Shown piece after piece: positions 1-11,698 of a stretch of 64,000 nucleotides of DNA. Location: contig NC_065571.1 of NCBI RefSeq assembly GCF_937616625.2, forward strand, positions 8,372,501-8,436,500. The letters are read 5' to 3'. The notes under the pieces are model-generated. The model had not been told where the DNA came from and searched no databases. It saw only the letters and a list, made by a program, of their open reading frames with translations. Within the stretch, counting starts at the first letter, position 1; every line of letters begins with the position of its first letter. Source of the stretch: Mercurialis annua (Eukaryota; Streptophyta; Magnoliopsida; Malpighiales; Euphorbiaceae). Made by a program: the position numbers and the translations under genes.

Positions 1-127
1 GTTAAACAATCAATAAATTCTTATGGAAACCCTGCTCAAAATGAAGGTATTTCAGTTAAAATCCTTAAACCCTAGTAAAACCCTGGTAAAACAAACTGCA
101 GAAATTGAACCGTTTTTTGTGTCAAAA

Positions 128-300
128 GCTTACCTGGTTAGGATTTAAATGAACCAGAGAGTCGATTTGATTGGAGAAGATGGGCGATTGCTGTAGTTTC
201 TGCGACGGAGAGAGGAGGAGGAGGGGGGAGCGTCGACCCACGCTCCTTGAGACGCGTGATAAAGCTACTCTAGACATTGACATAGCTGAAGGGCAAAGTG
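128..300 (-). other. Possible 5' UTR exon of a gene running off the left edge
   Basis: Read on the minus strand, this stretch is a pyrimidine-rich leader (CT/CTC runs around 200-230). It ends at about 134 in AACCAG followed by GTAAGC, a strong splice donor. I find no ATG-initiated frame that continues into the donor, so it would be an untranslated first exon with the coding part beyond position 1. A 66-codon open frame on the plus strand (171-371) is arginine-rich with no recognisable domain and looks like chance. The call rests only on base composition and one donor site. Confidence 0.3.
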
Positions 301-371
301 GGTATATTGAGAGAAGTAATTGTAGAAAGAAAAATGAAAGGAAATATAAGAAGCAAAGCAGTGCTTGGTGA

Positions 372-2112
372 GAAAGAAATGAAAAGAAAGGGTTTTAGTT
401 TAGAACAATTTTATTGACGAATTTACCCCTGTAATTGAGGAATTTATGAGTGTAAGTGAGGTTTTAGAAGGGTGATATTGTAAAGTAATTTTGTTAAAGA
501 GGTTAGGTTTGGAATGCTCCAGAAACTTTGTGGAGGTGAGGAAGCTAATTGAAAGGATACTTGGAGGGGTGATAAAAGAAACGGTGTCGTTTAAACAAAT
601 TAAGCTTAAGTCCTTGATTTTGTAAGAAGTGGACTACTAGGTCCATGTAAATTTTTTCACCTATTTAAAGCTCACGCTTTTACAAATTACAAGGTCATGA
701 AAGATGAGAAATTGAGCTCTAATTATTTTTTTATTCTTATAGATTGAAAACTACAATAGGGATCCTGCATTTCAATTATTCATATATTTTTAAATGACTT
801 CTTTTTTATTTAATTCTCTATTTAGAATAATTTTCATTAAAAATCCCTTCATTTTCGTTTCTTCCACCATAGCTCATAAAAATAAATTTGTAACTATATT
901 TTCGTTTAAAATTCATATTATAGGGTGTAGCACCAGCTCTATTTAAATTCTAATGATATAATGACCAATTAAAATTCTATAAGATATTTTAAACCACCTC
1001 ACTTGAAAAATTTATCGGTCCAAATAAAATTATAATCTAAACTGAGATGTAACTGACCCTTATCCCTACAAAAAGAATGTATTGTCCTCATTAATTTTTT
1101 CAATGTCTTAAATTTAGAACATCTATTAATATAGTAATTCTTTTTCTAATACATATTCCATTAATTCAAAAGTTCACGTATTAAGTTATTGAGTATTGGT
1201 TCATTTAAATATAAAATATTATATTCCAATGAAACGCAATGAATGACTCGATGCAATTCAGTTCAAGAAATAGAGCGGATGATCAATGACAAATCAAGAA
1301 CAAAAATTATTATGTTACAACTTAGAAGATGATGAATATTCGATTATGTACAAATTAAATATATGACTGTGCAATATTTTCAGTGAGAAATCACCTCATT
1401 TGCGCTTATCACTCATTCATGTTATGTGAAGATGAAATTGTATAGAGGTTATATTTTTTTTTTTATTTTTGATACGTTTTGTTATGGTGATTGTCTTTAT
1501 TTTTTGAAAGTTTTGTTATCCTTTTTATATCGAAAGATTTGTTATCCTTTCTATATCGAAAGGTTTGTTTGTTGGTATTTCATGAAGTTTTGGTGAGTCT
1601 TTTGTTAGACATCGAATAATGAGATTCTTATGATGTTAGAGCAGTTATGTAATTTTGATTTTAATTTTGTAAGGTGATATGCGAACAAAATTTTGGTTCT
1701 TGTTCGGTTGATATTGATAGAAAATTATTTTCATTGTTAAAAAATAAATCATCAACAACTTGAGAAAGCACCATATAAAATGAAAAAGAAAAAGAATAAA
1801 CATTAAAAATATAATTTAATTTATTTTAAAATTGATGCCTAAATTTGAAATCAATTAGTCTTAATGCACTTTCTCACCTTAATCTTCCCATTAGAAGAAT
1901 GTTTTTGATCAATTTCAGCACGTAAAACCTCTTTGGTATCTACTTCTTTTGGTACATCAAATTAGAACTACACTAATACCTACTTTCTGAAGAAGAAAAA
2001 AATCAGAATTAAATAAGATGCTAATTTTTCCTCTCTTATTGTTGGGTTGTCTTAGTATATTCAAACCTAACAATGCAGCACGTTGGACTGTAGGCATTCG
2101 TAATCCCGAGAA
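372..2112. other. AT-rich intergenic DNA
   Basis: No gene, RNA gene or bounded repeat could be recognised in this stretch. It consists of A/T runs and short degenerate repeats, for example two copies of a motif like tttgttatccttt near 1515-1545. Any promoter for the putative leftward leader at 128-300 would lie in the first few hundred bases. Confidence 0.5.
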
Positions 2113-2552
2113 GGGTGTAAATGAATCAGATTATTTGTAAATTATTCGGAAAAATTAAAATTAATTAGTAAAAAATTTGAGTCCAATTCGAGTTCGAACT
2201 ATTTGAATTTTTTTTCTAATCGAACTTGGGTATCAATTAGAGAGACACATAAGAGCCACAAATTTATATTATGTGAATAAGGGTTCGTTTAAATTTGTTA
2301 AAAATACATTGAAAAAAAATCATTAATGAAAGATGTAAATCATTTGGTACATTTTTCACTAAGAATATGTGTATTTTTAATTTTTTAATAGATTTACATT
2401 TTTCACTAATTTTTTTTTTATCTATATCATCCAAGCTCAGAGTTCGAACTTGAAAATTTGAGCTTACTCTAGTTCAAGCTTGAATTTGTACAATACAGTC
2501 AAGTTCTAGCTTCCCATAGTTCGGATTCGGATCGTCTCGTCTACATTTTTAA
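2113..2552. repeat. Decayed inverted-repeat element (gggtgtaaatga family)
   Basis: It begins gggtgtaaatga, the same opening as the repeat at 10133, and ends near 2550 in a roughly complementary tacattttt. The interior holds several diverged copies of 'tcgaactt/caagttcga'-like words. No target duplication is readable. Probably an old MITE. Confidence 0.35.
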
Positions 2553-2837
2553 TCGTGAGATTGATTTAATTTAAAGAAAATAAAAAGTTGCCTTTTGTTG
2601 TGCAACCCAACCGATCTTTGAAAAAAGAAAAACTAACACCCCTTCAAATCACGTAGAAACATGAGTACATACGTCCAGCGCAGTCCAACAAAAACGACAG
2701 TGTTTAGGTTGATGAACTGGTACATCACATTTTTATTGTGACTGCTTATATCCTTCTCTAACGTTATAACTGCATTAATTCTCATTCAAGCCAAACACAT
2801 ATACGAACCAAATATTTCAGCCATTTGCTGGTCTACA

Positions 2838-3210
2838 TAGGGTTCACCAAATGGTCAAAACCAACCGAGTGAACCAAAATCGAGTATTTTATCTCTTTGA
2901 TCGACCCGACCGATAACCAAATTTACCAAAACTAAATTAGCTAAACTATCAAATCTTAAAAATACAAGACCGAACCAAACTGAAATAGTAGGCTAATTCA
3001 GTCAAACCGATAGAAATATAAAAAAATATATAAAAATATTTAATTAATTCGGTTAATTTGATTAACTTAAATATCAAAGCTCTTAACCGTAACCGAACCA
3101 ACACTTTTTATTGATCAAACTGACCGAACTAACCAAATTTTCTAAAACCGACTTGATCGGTTAATTCGATTAATTTGATTTATCCAAATTTTTTGCTCAC
3201 CCCTAAGATG
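2838..3210. repeat. MITE-like repeat rich in aaccgaaccaa words
   Basis: The left edge (tagggttcacc) and right edge (gctcacccctaa) are roughly inverted. The interior repeats 'accgaaccaa' and its complement 'ttcggttaattcg', so the strand can fold on itself. This resembles common plant non-autonomous DNA elements starting with a TAGGGGTG-type terminus. The ends are too decayed to assign a superfamily. Confidence 0.4.
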
Positions 3211-3738
3211 TGGACAGTTAGGAGTCAAATCTCTCGAACCATTTGTTGATCCCTATTCCAAACATTCTAGAGAATAATTATTTTTTAATAAAACCTATTA
3301 ATGTGAGAAGAATTTATGTTCTAAGCAAAAAATTACTATATCAGAATAATGGAGCCTACTAGTTAGTTTCTAGTGGTTGATGGTCTTTGTCTATGACCAC
3401 AACATGTGGCTCAATGATCCTACGTTGTCCATTAGGAATTAATGCAATTTCCAGTACAAAAAAAAATGATCAGAAAATCAGTAAACTATGGAACCAATAA
3501 AACTCTGTAGTCTGTACCAAAGCCTAAAAAAATGGTCATTGAATACACTAGACAAAGTGTAAGCACCAACCCACTGAAACAATTAAAACTCTCAACAAAC
3601 TTCATCTATACATTTTCTATTAGCTTCTGCAGCTTCACTATGAATCATCATTCATAATTTCTTACCATCTTCACCCAACCACCTAAACAACACTTGTTTA
3701 TAATTAATATTTATATTTAGAGTCGGGGCTTACTAAAT
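3211..3738 (+). promoter_or_regulatory. Upstream region of the GDSL lipase gene
   Basis: This is the 5' flank of the GDSL gene. An A/T-rich stretch at about 3701-3718 (taattaatatttatattt) could supply a TATA-type element just upstream of the ATG. It lies close to the ATG, so a short leader or an unseen 5' UTR intron is possible. Nothing else is bounded. Confidence 0.25.
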
Positions 3739-5085
3739 ATGGCAAGTGAGATCATGTTCTGGTTCTTGTTTGCTCATCTTGTGCTACAAATAATTCACGT
3801 AAATGCAAAAGTTCCGGCCATTATTGTGTTCGGAGACTCTTCGGTGGACTCGGGGAACAATGACTACATATCTACAGTTCTAAAGAGTAATTTTGCGCCT
3901 TATGGTCGGGATTTCAATGGTGGAAAACCCACCGGAAGGTTTAGTAATGGTCGGTTACCAACAGACTTCATTTCTGAAGCTTTCGGACTCAAGCCGTTAG
4001 TACCAGCATATCTAGATCCAGCGTACGACATAAGAGATTTTGTTACTGGAGTTTGCTTTGCTTCTGCCGGCACTGGCTATGATAATGCTACAGCAGATGT
4101 GCTAGTAAGTTGTGCTCACTCCTTAATACTAGATATAGGCTGAAATTAGTATCTATTGAAGCATCTACGATTTAATATCCTATAATTATAAAATAGTTAA
4201 ATTCCGAAATAATTACTTCGAGGAAAATCTCGATGATGTGAGCTTAATTTCTCCATTCTCACTGGATTTGCAGTCTGTAATACCTCTTTGGAAGGAGATA
4301 GAGTACTATAAAGAATACCAGAAGAAGCTTAGAGACTATCTAGGACATGAGAAAGCTACTGAAATTCTTGAAGAAGGACTCTACCTTGTCAGCATCGGAA
4401 CAAATGACTTCCTAGAAAACTACTACCTATTGCCGGGGAGATCATCCCAGTTTTCCGTCAGGGAGTATCAGAATTTCCTTGTGGGAATAGCAAGAAAATT
4501 TATTACGGATATTCATCTACTTGGAGCTAGAAAGATTTCTGTAAGCGGGCTTCCTCCAATGGGGTGTTTGCCTTTGGAAAGAACAACAAACATATTTTTC
4601 GGAAGTGAGTGCGTCGAAGAGTACAACAACGTAGCCAGGGATTTCAATGAGAAGTTAAATAGAATGCTCATTGAGCTGAACAAAAATCTTCCTGGGATCA
4701 AACTGGTGCTTTCAAGTCCCTTTGATATTCTGTCAAAGATCATAGATAATCCAAGTTCGTACGGTAAGTTCTTTGCTATATTACTAGTACTATATAGATA
4801 AATTTCTCTGGATGTTTCTATATGAATATAAACTCAGGTATGGCTAAGCAAAGTCACAAGGAAATGGTTTCTGACCTGATATCTACAACAGGATTTAATA
4901 ATGCAGCAGAAGCATGCTGTGGAACTGGACTGTTTGAAATGGGTTATATGTGCAATAGGAGAAATCCTTTTACATGCTCAGATGCAAATAAATATGTATT
5001 CTGGGATTCCTTCCACCCAACAGAGAAGACTAATCAGATTGTTGCGGATTATGTAGTCAAAAACTGCTTAACTCAGTTTCTGTAA
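3739..5085 (+). CDS. GDSL-type esterase/lipase, secreted (3 exons)
   Basis: Exons 3739-4104, 4274-4763 and 4838-5085 join in frame through GT..AG introns (donors gtaagt at 4105 and 4764; acceptors at 4273 and 4837) to give 367 residues, normal for plant GDSL lipases. Residues 1-23 form a hydrophobic signal peptide ending in VNA, followed by KVPAIIVFGDSSVDSGNN. That is GDSL block I with the nucleophilic Ser (GDSS rather than GDSL). Other visible blocks are GTNDF with the oxyanion-type Asn, the GLPPMGC region, and the C-terminal DSFHP with the catalytic Asp/His pair. Enzymes of this family hydrolyse acyl esters in the cell wall or apoplast; the substrate cannot be read from sequence. All catalytic residues appear present and no frame break is seen. 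The start is the only Met that yields a signal peptide. Confidence 0.93.
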
Positions 5086-5626
5086 TGATAAGAAAATTCA
5101 TGCTATCGGTGTAACAAGTATAGTTCTAGTTCTAGTCCTTGCTATTTTTTTCAAATGGTTGTACTATCATTTCTGTAAACTAATCAACCAAAGAATACTC
5201 TTCCAAACTTATATTTATTCTCCTTAAACCGCCAAGAGGAGTTTTAAACAAGATAAACACTCCAAAGTGATCCTACCAGATCTAGAAGGGAATTGCACTG
5301 AACATTAATTAATTTCTCACAAGTAACAGCACACGGGAGGTTTTTTTTGCAGTAAGAAATTATTTAATTTCTATGTTTTGTTAAAGGAATCAAGATAAGG
5401 TGAAATCCTAGCATATGACCAACAATTTAATATCTTTGTTTGAATGAAAAGAAGACTAATTCAAACATTGCTAGGAGCTTCATGAAAAGCAACCGACGGG
5501 CAAGAAATAAGCTACATTAAATATTTTAATAATCATTTTAATGAAAATAAAACCCTTCTAGGATTCATCACATTAAATAGTAAATAAATTAACAATGTAA
5601 AGACCCTATTATGATGCAATGAAGGT
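5086..5626. other. Convergent 3' ends of the GDSL and SWIB genes
   Basis: The GDSL gene (+) ends at 5085 and the SWIB gene (-) ends at 5627, so this 540 bp must hold both 3' UTRs. It is A/T-rich with several AATAAA-like words on both strands (for example aataaa near 5548 and 5583). No other feature is seen. Confidence 0.45.
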
Positions 5627-6619
5627 CTACTTCGGATCTTTGGGAAAATGCATTTTGATCAGGGCAGGAAGTTCAGCAAGATCAACCTGAGGCTTGCCCA
5701 ACAAAATACTCTTCAACTTTTCATCACAGTTCACTATGTTCTTGTTGTCTGGGTCCTAGTGAAGAAGAGACAAATAGAATCTTTAGCAACACCAAGAAGA
5801 TGGATTCACATAGTAAGTCCATAGCAGGAATCAGAACCTTACTAAAGTTAAACGACAAAAATGCAACAAAATCAGACAGTTTTAAGTCTATGCAATCAGG
5901 CTGGTTTAACCTCTTTTTAAGAAAAGAAAGGAATATTTCATGTGTAATCACAATGAACTAGCATCGACCATCTTGACTACATTCTATCATCAATAACACA
6001 ATAATTAAGGATTAGTATTAACAGAAAAATTACGTGATATTGATAAAAAGTGATTTATTTTGATAATTAGGTGAAACAAAAGCATACGAATTGCATACAT
6101 TCCCAATCATAGAAAATAACTCTTTTATTCTCCCTACCAATTGAGTATTTAAATAGTAACAATTATTTCAAGAGTATTAATCAATGCATGGTAAGTGATG
6201 GAATGACATAGAAAACTACGATAGAAATCATGTGCAGAATAACAGAAGATTGAAACGGCGTCAAACCTTCAAATGAATAACACAAGCACCACATTCTAAC
6301 TAAAAGCTATTCAGAGAAGATGAAAGACGAAAAGCATAGCATATGGCGAAATATGGTCGGTGTCAAAGTCTCTCTGATACACTAGTCACTACAAAAAGTT
6401 AATTCAAGAAACATACACAAAATAACAAGTTGAAGAAACAAGAACCTGGAGATTATTAGTCTTGATGTAGGACCAGACATGCCTGAAACATCCCAGACGA
6501 GAAATTTGCGACTGGCCAACAAAATCTCTAAGATTTGAAGGAAGGTTTACAAGATCAATTAAATTAGCAATCTTCTTGGGGTTGTCTGTGACAGCCTTCT
6601 TCAGCTGCTGTGGCAGCAT
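5627..6619 (-). CDS. Small stand-alone SWIB/MDM2-domain protein (2 coding exons)
   Basis: Coding exons 6446-6619 (58 codons) and 5627-5755 (42 codons plus TAG) splice at phase 0 (donor after CTCCAG at 6446, acceptor CTAG at 5757-5756) to give 100 residues. The protein is almost entirely one SWIB fold: LPSNLRDFVGQSQISRLGC, a VWSYIKTNNLQDP helix, then DEKLKSILLGK and a final LIKMHFPK. SWIB domains occur in SWI/SNF subunits and as small solo proteins in plants, placed in nucleus or organelles. No transit peptide is visible here. The ATG lies 22 bp inside its exon, after an acceptor (tttgcag). A separate untranslated first exon ending in CTCTAG|GTACTT near 7123 is likely. Solo SWIB proteins of about 100 residues are known in plants, so this is probably complete. 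Its partner is unknown. Confidence 0.88.
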
Positions 6620-7122
6620 CTTCCCTAAGCCTGTCTGCTTTCTTTCTGCAAATAAGACATAACAAATACATTAATCTTCCTCTGCTTCTGAGCTCTCAAA
6701 CTTAATTTAGAGCTGTTTCTTTTCAAGCAAACTTACCAATGCCAAACAAATACATCAATTTTTTTTACTTTTATGCTTAAACATGAGAGACTAAATTTTG
6801 TTAGCACTGAAACTAGATGCTCTTTTTAATTGAAGAATTTAATCAAACAGTCGGTGTGCAAGCATAGGGTGACTCAAAATTGCTATTTTGGATACCCGTT
6901 TAAGGCAGTTCATAAAAAATGATACCCATTTAAAGTTGTTCTGTGGGTAATATAATCAAACACTTGGCATGCATATTCAAAAGCTGAAAAATAAAACATA
7001 TGTTGCAACGGGAACAAGAGCAATAACATTTACTATTGAACAATTCATCAAAACGAATTCAAATAAACAGTTAAAGTATCGAAATTGAAGAACGCAGAGT
7101 AGAGGGTTAACAACGAGAAGTA

Positions 7123-7200
7123 CCTAGAGACTGAAGATTGAGGGACTGGAATGTCGAAAGATTATATTCTGATCCTGAAAGAGCAATTTAACCCCCGTTT
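7123..7200 (-). other. Likely 5' UTR exon of the SWIB gene
   Basis: The minus strand from about 7200 to 7123 contains no ATG and ends in CAGTCTCTAG|GTACTTCTC, a plausible donor. The next acceptor in the same direction is the one just before the SWIB coding exon (about 6641). The 480 bp between would be a 5' UTR intron. Inferred from splice-site logic only. Confidence 0.45.
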
Positions 7201-7349
7201 TTGCAGATTGCCTATGAAAAAGTGCTAAAACGTTCCTATACTTTGCTATAATTTAACGTTTTGGCCCTGTGGTTTTAATATTAATGCAACATAAAACAAT
7301 GGTAACAATTTAAATGTAAATAAATATATTAGTTTCAAAGTAAGATTCT

Positions 7350-7700
7350 TATCAGGATTGGCAGTAGGTTATGGGCATTTCGGAAGCGCTGAGTTGGCTC
7401 AAGGGACGGTCTAATGTGATCGTTGAGTCTGACTCGATGGAGACGATTGTTGAAATTAAGAATTCAAATTTTATTGATCCAAAGTTATTTCTTGGAGATT
7501 GTTCGGAATAAACTAAGTACTTATATAAAATTGATTGTGTTTTCATTAGGAGATCTGCAAATTAGGTGGGGCATGTTCTTGCACAAAGAGCTTGTTCCAT
7601 TTCAGATCATTAGAAGCGGTTTCGTCATTTTTTTGAATTTTTCACTACTGTAACTGCTTATGATTTGATTTAGTGAAATCAATTTTTCTCTGGAAAAAAA
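7350..7700 (+). pseudogene. LINE RNase H fragment, decayed
   Basis: From 7371 the plus strand reads a frame resembling the RNase H domain found at the 3' end of plant L1-type LINE ORF2: WLKGRSNVIVESDSMETIV (catalytic Asp in the ESDS context) and later FIRRSAN*VGHVLAQRA. Stops fall at two places in the same frame (after GDCSE and inside SAN*VG). The tail continues to a FFSGKK-like end typical of these elements. Only the 3' end is present, as expected for 5'-truncated LINE insertions. It is unrelated in position and far older than the LINE at 48-54 kb. Confidence 0.7.
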
Positions 7701-8099
7701 GTGACGCATTTATATCTATTGTATATAACAAATCCTTTGAGGTGCATTACCATTCCTCTTTTTTTTTTACTTTAATTTTTTTTATAAAATAAATGGTTTC
7801 ATTAGATCAAATTTGAAACAAATATATCGATAAAAAAATTCATGATAGTTTGAGAGTCATTCCTATTAACCTGAGATAAAACGGATATTACATGCAAATG
7901 TTGTCTGATTATCTCTTAACAAACACAAAATTTAAATTATAAATTGTTTTGCTAACATGAAACAACCTTCGATCATCTTATCTCTTCTTTGTCGATCTGA
8001 ATCTCCAAACTTACTTACGATCTTCATTGAATCTGATTCAATTATAATATTTTAACCTTATTTCAGCCAACTCACATGATTTCTATATTAATAAGGGGT
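7701..8099. other. AT-rich intergenic DNA
   Basis: No gene or bounded repeat is recognised between the RNase H remnant and the older LINE-like fragment at 8100. Confidence 0.4.
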
Positions 8100-9220
8100 C
8101 AACATTTCTTGCTTTAATCACTCTTCTATCAGTGTCACAAACCACATACGCCATCCGGTTCTATTTTAGCCGATTATACCGCCGCGTCCCCATTTGCTTT
8201 TACCTAGCCAGCTGACAGTGTGTTCCATCTAACCACCCCTTCCTCCACTCTAATATGCAAGTGTTGGTTGCCTGTACATTTTCAAGCACAAAGCTGATGA
8301 CCTGCATAATTAATCACCTCCTTAAGTGATCTACCTCGCTTTTGCCAAATTACAGAGTTTCTGGTAAACCAAAAAATCCAGCAATTGCCACCAAGCTACA
8401 GTCTTCATTCTTCAACCTACTCAGCCACCTACTACACTATTCCTACATGTTAGCGTCATTCCCATGCATCACGTCCAACATTGCCTACTTCCAACAATTT
8501 TAGTGAACTCACAATAACCAACTAAATGAATTTGTGTTTTCTTCCCATTACACATTTGACGAACCGAGTACATGCAAATACGTTTTATGGTCAGAGTTTC
8601 AATCAGAACCATGGTTGTCAAACCCGAACCGGACCGGCCGGTTCGACCGGAAAACCCTCGACCCAGTCATATCAACGGTTCGGGTTGAACTAAAATCCCT
8701 TATAATTACAAACCCGCGGTTGTTTAATCGAACCGGCCGGATAACCGCTGAATTGGACCAATTAACCGGTCAAGTAACCGGAAAACCCGGTCCGGTTCGG
8801 TCAATCACTTAAAAACCCAAGCCCTTATTAAAAAAAAAATAAGGAATTTAAATGTCATTGCTGGGATTTGAGCCTTGGTTGTTTAGTATTTTTAGTGGAA
8901 GCATTCAATACCACCAAGCTAACTTACTATTTGTGTCTATATTTCTTATTATATAATATATATATGATTATTAATAGTTATAACTTTTTATTTTTTTATT
9001 TTTATAATACGGATTTAATTCCGGTTGAACCCCGGTTGAACCTTTAACCCTTGACCCTCTAGTTTCACCGGTTTTATCACCGGGCCGGATTTGACAACCA
9101 TGATCAGAACAACCTCTTCATTAAAAGCGATTTTTACTATCAAATTCCAGCTGTCTTTAACATATCTTATATTCAAATGAACTTTGATAATTCTATATCT
9201 ATTAACACCTTTTTTTAGGC
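8100..9220 (-). pseudogene. Old LINE fragment interrupted by an hAT MITE
   Basis: Read on the minus strand, short frames separated by stops and shifts recall the linker between zf-RVT and RNase H of plant LINE ORF2: a W/F-rich DFLVYQK..NLAKAR.SLKEV stretch at about 8400-8320, and a GWVKAN.DAA-like stretch near 8200, which resembles the start of an RNase H domain. No frame is open for long. The MITE at 8610-9102 sits inside this sequence. The call is based on scattered protein similarity recognised by eye, and the outer limits are uncertain. Confidence 0.4.
8610..9102. mobile_element. hAT-type MITE with 8 bp target duplication
   Basis: The termini catggttgtcaaa and tttgacaaccatg are perfect 13 bp inverted repeats. 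The element is flanked by identical atcagaac at 8602-8609 and 9103-9110. An 8 bp duplication is the mark of hAT transposases. The 493 bp interior carries palindromic 'ggaccggccggttcgaccgg'-like tracts near both ends and no transposase, so it is non-autonomous. The plus-strand open frame at 8534-8812 starts outside the element and runs into it, so it is not a gene. Confidence 0.85.
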
Positions 9221-9862
9221 TTATATTCACCTATGGCACTCCAACTTAAACACCCCAACCACCAAGTCTCCTGAACTAAATTTTGGCCCGCTAAACCCCC
9301 TAAACTTCACTTAATGATCACCTATGACACTTTTGGCATAAATTGACCAAAATACTCTTTAAATCTTTAAGAATAACAAACAAACCAATACCAACCAAAC
9401 CTAAAGTCACTTAGCCAACCAAATCAACCATAATCCAACAAAATCAAACATAATCTAAATAAACCTAAATTCATTCAAATAATAAATAAATAATTATTTT
9501 TTAATTTTAAAAAATTAAATAAATAATTATTTTTGAATATTAAAAATTTAAATAATTTTTTTTCAAATTTTTCAGTGGATTTGTTCACCTGTTCAATTTA
9601 AAAAAAATTAAAAAAATTATTTAAATTATTTAAATTAAAAATTATTATTTATTTAATATTTAAAATAAATAATATTTTTTCTGGCGGTGGTGGCCGGAAA
9701 AATTGGCGGCGGCGGGTGACGGTTTTCGGTTGAGTGGTCTGATTTAATTGGGTGGATTAGTGATCATTAAGTGAAGTTTAGGGGGTCTAGCGGCCAAAAT
9801 TTAATTCAGGGGGCTTGGTGGTTGGAGTGTCTAAGTTGGAGTGTCATAGGTGATTATAAGCC
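9218..9862. mobile_element. Foldback MITE with about 110 bp inverted repeats
   Basis: The left arm (from aggcttatattcacctatgg) and right arm (ending ccataggtgattataagccc in mirror) are inverted repeats of about 110 bp with scattered mismatches. Both contain the word group 'ccccctaaacttcacttaatgatca'. Runs of 7-8 T flank both sides and may be the target duplication, although a homopolymer cannot prove it. The middle holds an AT-rich dyad and a short GC-rich stretch (ctggcggtggtggccgg). No coding capacity. Probably Mutator-like, by resemblance to the other long-TIR elements in the window. Confidence 0.75.
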
Positions 9863-10050
9863 CTTTTTTTTTACTTCCTTATTAGAATATAAAGAATTAT
9901 CAAAAGTTTTATTATGACTAATTTTTAAGACATAATTCTGTTGAATATTAAGTGTGATTGAAAACCACACATTGAAAAATATACGAATAGAATGTGGAAT
10001 ATATAAATACAATGGACTACTTAACTCATTAATTTAGAGTTTTGGGTTTG

Positions 10051-10113
10051 ATGTGGTGTCTAGCCCACGGTTATATGATTCCCAATCATATAACCATGGG
10101 CCAGAAACCACAT
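10051..10113. repeat. Compact imperfect hairpin
   Basis: A 63 bp dyad: an atgtggt..accacat base, then gccca/tgggc, then the stem ggttatatgat/atcatataacc around a 5-base loop (tccca). The stem is long and nearly continuous. It is a small foldback or a hairpin-RNA candidate; no neighbouring gene explains it. Confidence 0.5.
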
Positions 10114-10132
10114 TTGAAGATCTTTCTACTAA

Positions 10133-10650
10133 GGGTGTAAATGAACCGAGCCGAGCCGTGTTTTGGAGTGTTCATGTTCATCTCGTTTAGCGAACAAAGT
10201 GTTCATGTTCATTCGAGTTTTGAACGGGGGTGTTTATATTTGGTTCGTTTAGATTTTATATTGTTTATAATCAGCTCATGTTCTTTCGTTTAGCTGCTAA
10301 ACGAACAAGCTCGCGAACAACCTCGATAAGTATCAAACGAGCTCATTCGCGAGCCCATTCATTTAATAGTTAAAACATATAAAATACGCGAGCACAAAAC
10401 TACATTAGTTTCTTATATCAAAACCATAATTTTAGAATTATATAAGATATTAATATAAATTAATTTAAATATGAGTCAGTTCGCAGATACCTAATTGAAT
10501 TTATAAACGAGCTTGCACGAACTCTTATTCAAACTCGTTCACAAACTCCTATTCGAGTTCGTCCACGAACTTGTTCACGGTCTCTTATTTGAGCTTGTTC
10601 ACGAATCACTAATCGAGTTGTTCGTGAATCTAAACGAGATGAATGTCACT
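10133..10650. repeat. gggtgtaaatga-family repeat with internal 'gttcacgaac' words
   Basis: It opens with gggtgtaaatgaaccgagcc, sharing its first 12 bases with the repeat at 2113. The interior is built from diverged, alternately oriented copies of 'gttcatgttcat', 'cgagctcattcgcgag' and 'gttcacgaac', which make the repetitive HELLF/VHEL reading frame at 10513-10773. That frame is a by-product of the repeats and not a gene. The right boundary is approximate. Confidence 0.45.
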
Positions 10651-11457
10651 ATGTTCATATTTAACTTAATAACTCTTCAAGCGGTACTCTCTCAATTTCT
10701 TATCTGTTTTGTTCATCTTTCAAGGTTTCCTTTGAAGGTGGAAACGATGATCCCCGGCTTTCAGACGAATTAATATCGTTTTCATCCGCTCGTATATATT
10801 CTTTTCTTTTTTCTTCAATAAAATACTTCAGTTGGAGTTTTTGTTTGTTTTTGGTTGTTTTGCAGCGGTTTTGCTTCTATATGACAATAATTTTAATGTG
10901 TTGACATTTTCTCGAATTCAATTAAGATCTTATAGTTTTGGCGATCACCTGTCTTGATTTTTGGTGAATTCTGTTTATACAGTTTTCTTTATTTATTCAA
11001 GTTTTTTGTTATACTTTGAGCTTCTTTGTTACAAATTTATGCTATTTTTTTTCAATTTTTGTGACTATTTAAGTTTACAGGATACAGATTTTTTGAATAT
11101 CAAACTTGTATTCAACTCCGGCACAGCTATTTGATGATCTGCGACTAAGTCGATTATATATGTTGTAGCTTCTCTGTCTAATCTACATGTTTACCCCGAA
11201 TCTTATACTATAACCAATTTTGTTTCAGTTATAATACAAAAGATTTTATGTTGATTTGAAGAAGAAAAAGAAAATAAAACTTGAAAATAATAAAATTGCA
11301 GATCACCTAAAAACATTTGATAAAAATAATACTATGAGAAAACACGCCGAACAAAAAATAACAAAGACACCTCCAACTATTTCACCAAAAACAGTTAATG
11401 TTTCACCGAGAAATAATCTAAATAGATCAAAGCAAAAATGACTAAAGATAAAAAAAA
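10651..11457. other. AT-rich intergenic DNA
   Basis: T-rich sequence without a recognisable gene. A lysine-rich 61-codon plus-strand frame (11256-11441) reflects A-rich composition and matches no family known to me. Confidence 0.4.
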
Positions 11458-11621
11458 GAGAGATTTAGGAATTTACCTCAAATATAAAAATAATATGATT
11501 TTATACCTCAATAAAGAAAAGTTAATGCAAATACATCACTGTTTAAACATATTTATAATTTTACTCTTCTTATTTAAATGTTTGTGATTTTACTCTGACA
11601 CATGTCACACATGATGCATAT

Positions 11622-11658
<37 letters not shown>

Positions 11659-11698
11659 ATGTGTCACACATGATGCACATACTCTCTCTCTCTCTCTC
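11622..11698. repeat. (CT)n microsatellites within a short duplication
   Basis: Two CT runs (about 11622-11656 and 11682-11698) are each preceded by the word gtcacacatgatgca. A unit containing both the word and the CT tract was therefore duplicated. Confidence 0.85.

Noticed and set aside
171..371. 66-codon plus-strand open frame at the left edge
   Set aside because: Arg/Glu-rich low-complexity frame without a domain; the same DNA reads better as a leader exon on the other strand.
10513..10773. Repetitive HELLF/VHEL reading frame
   Set aside because: It is produced by diverged gttcacgaac-type DNA repeats, has no Met context or conserved fold, and lies within a repeat.
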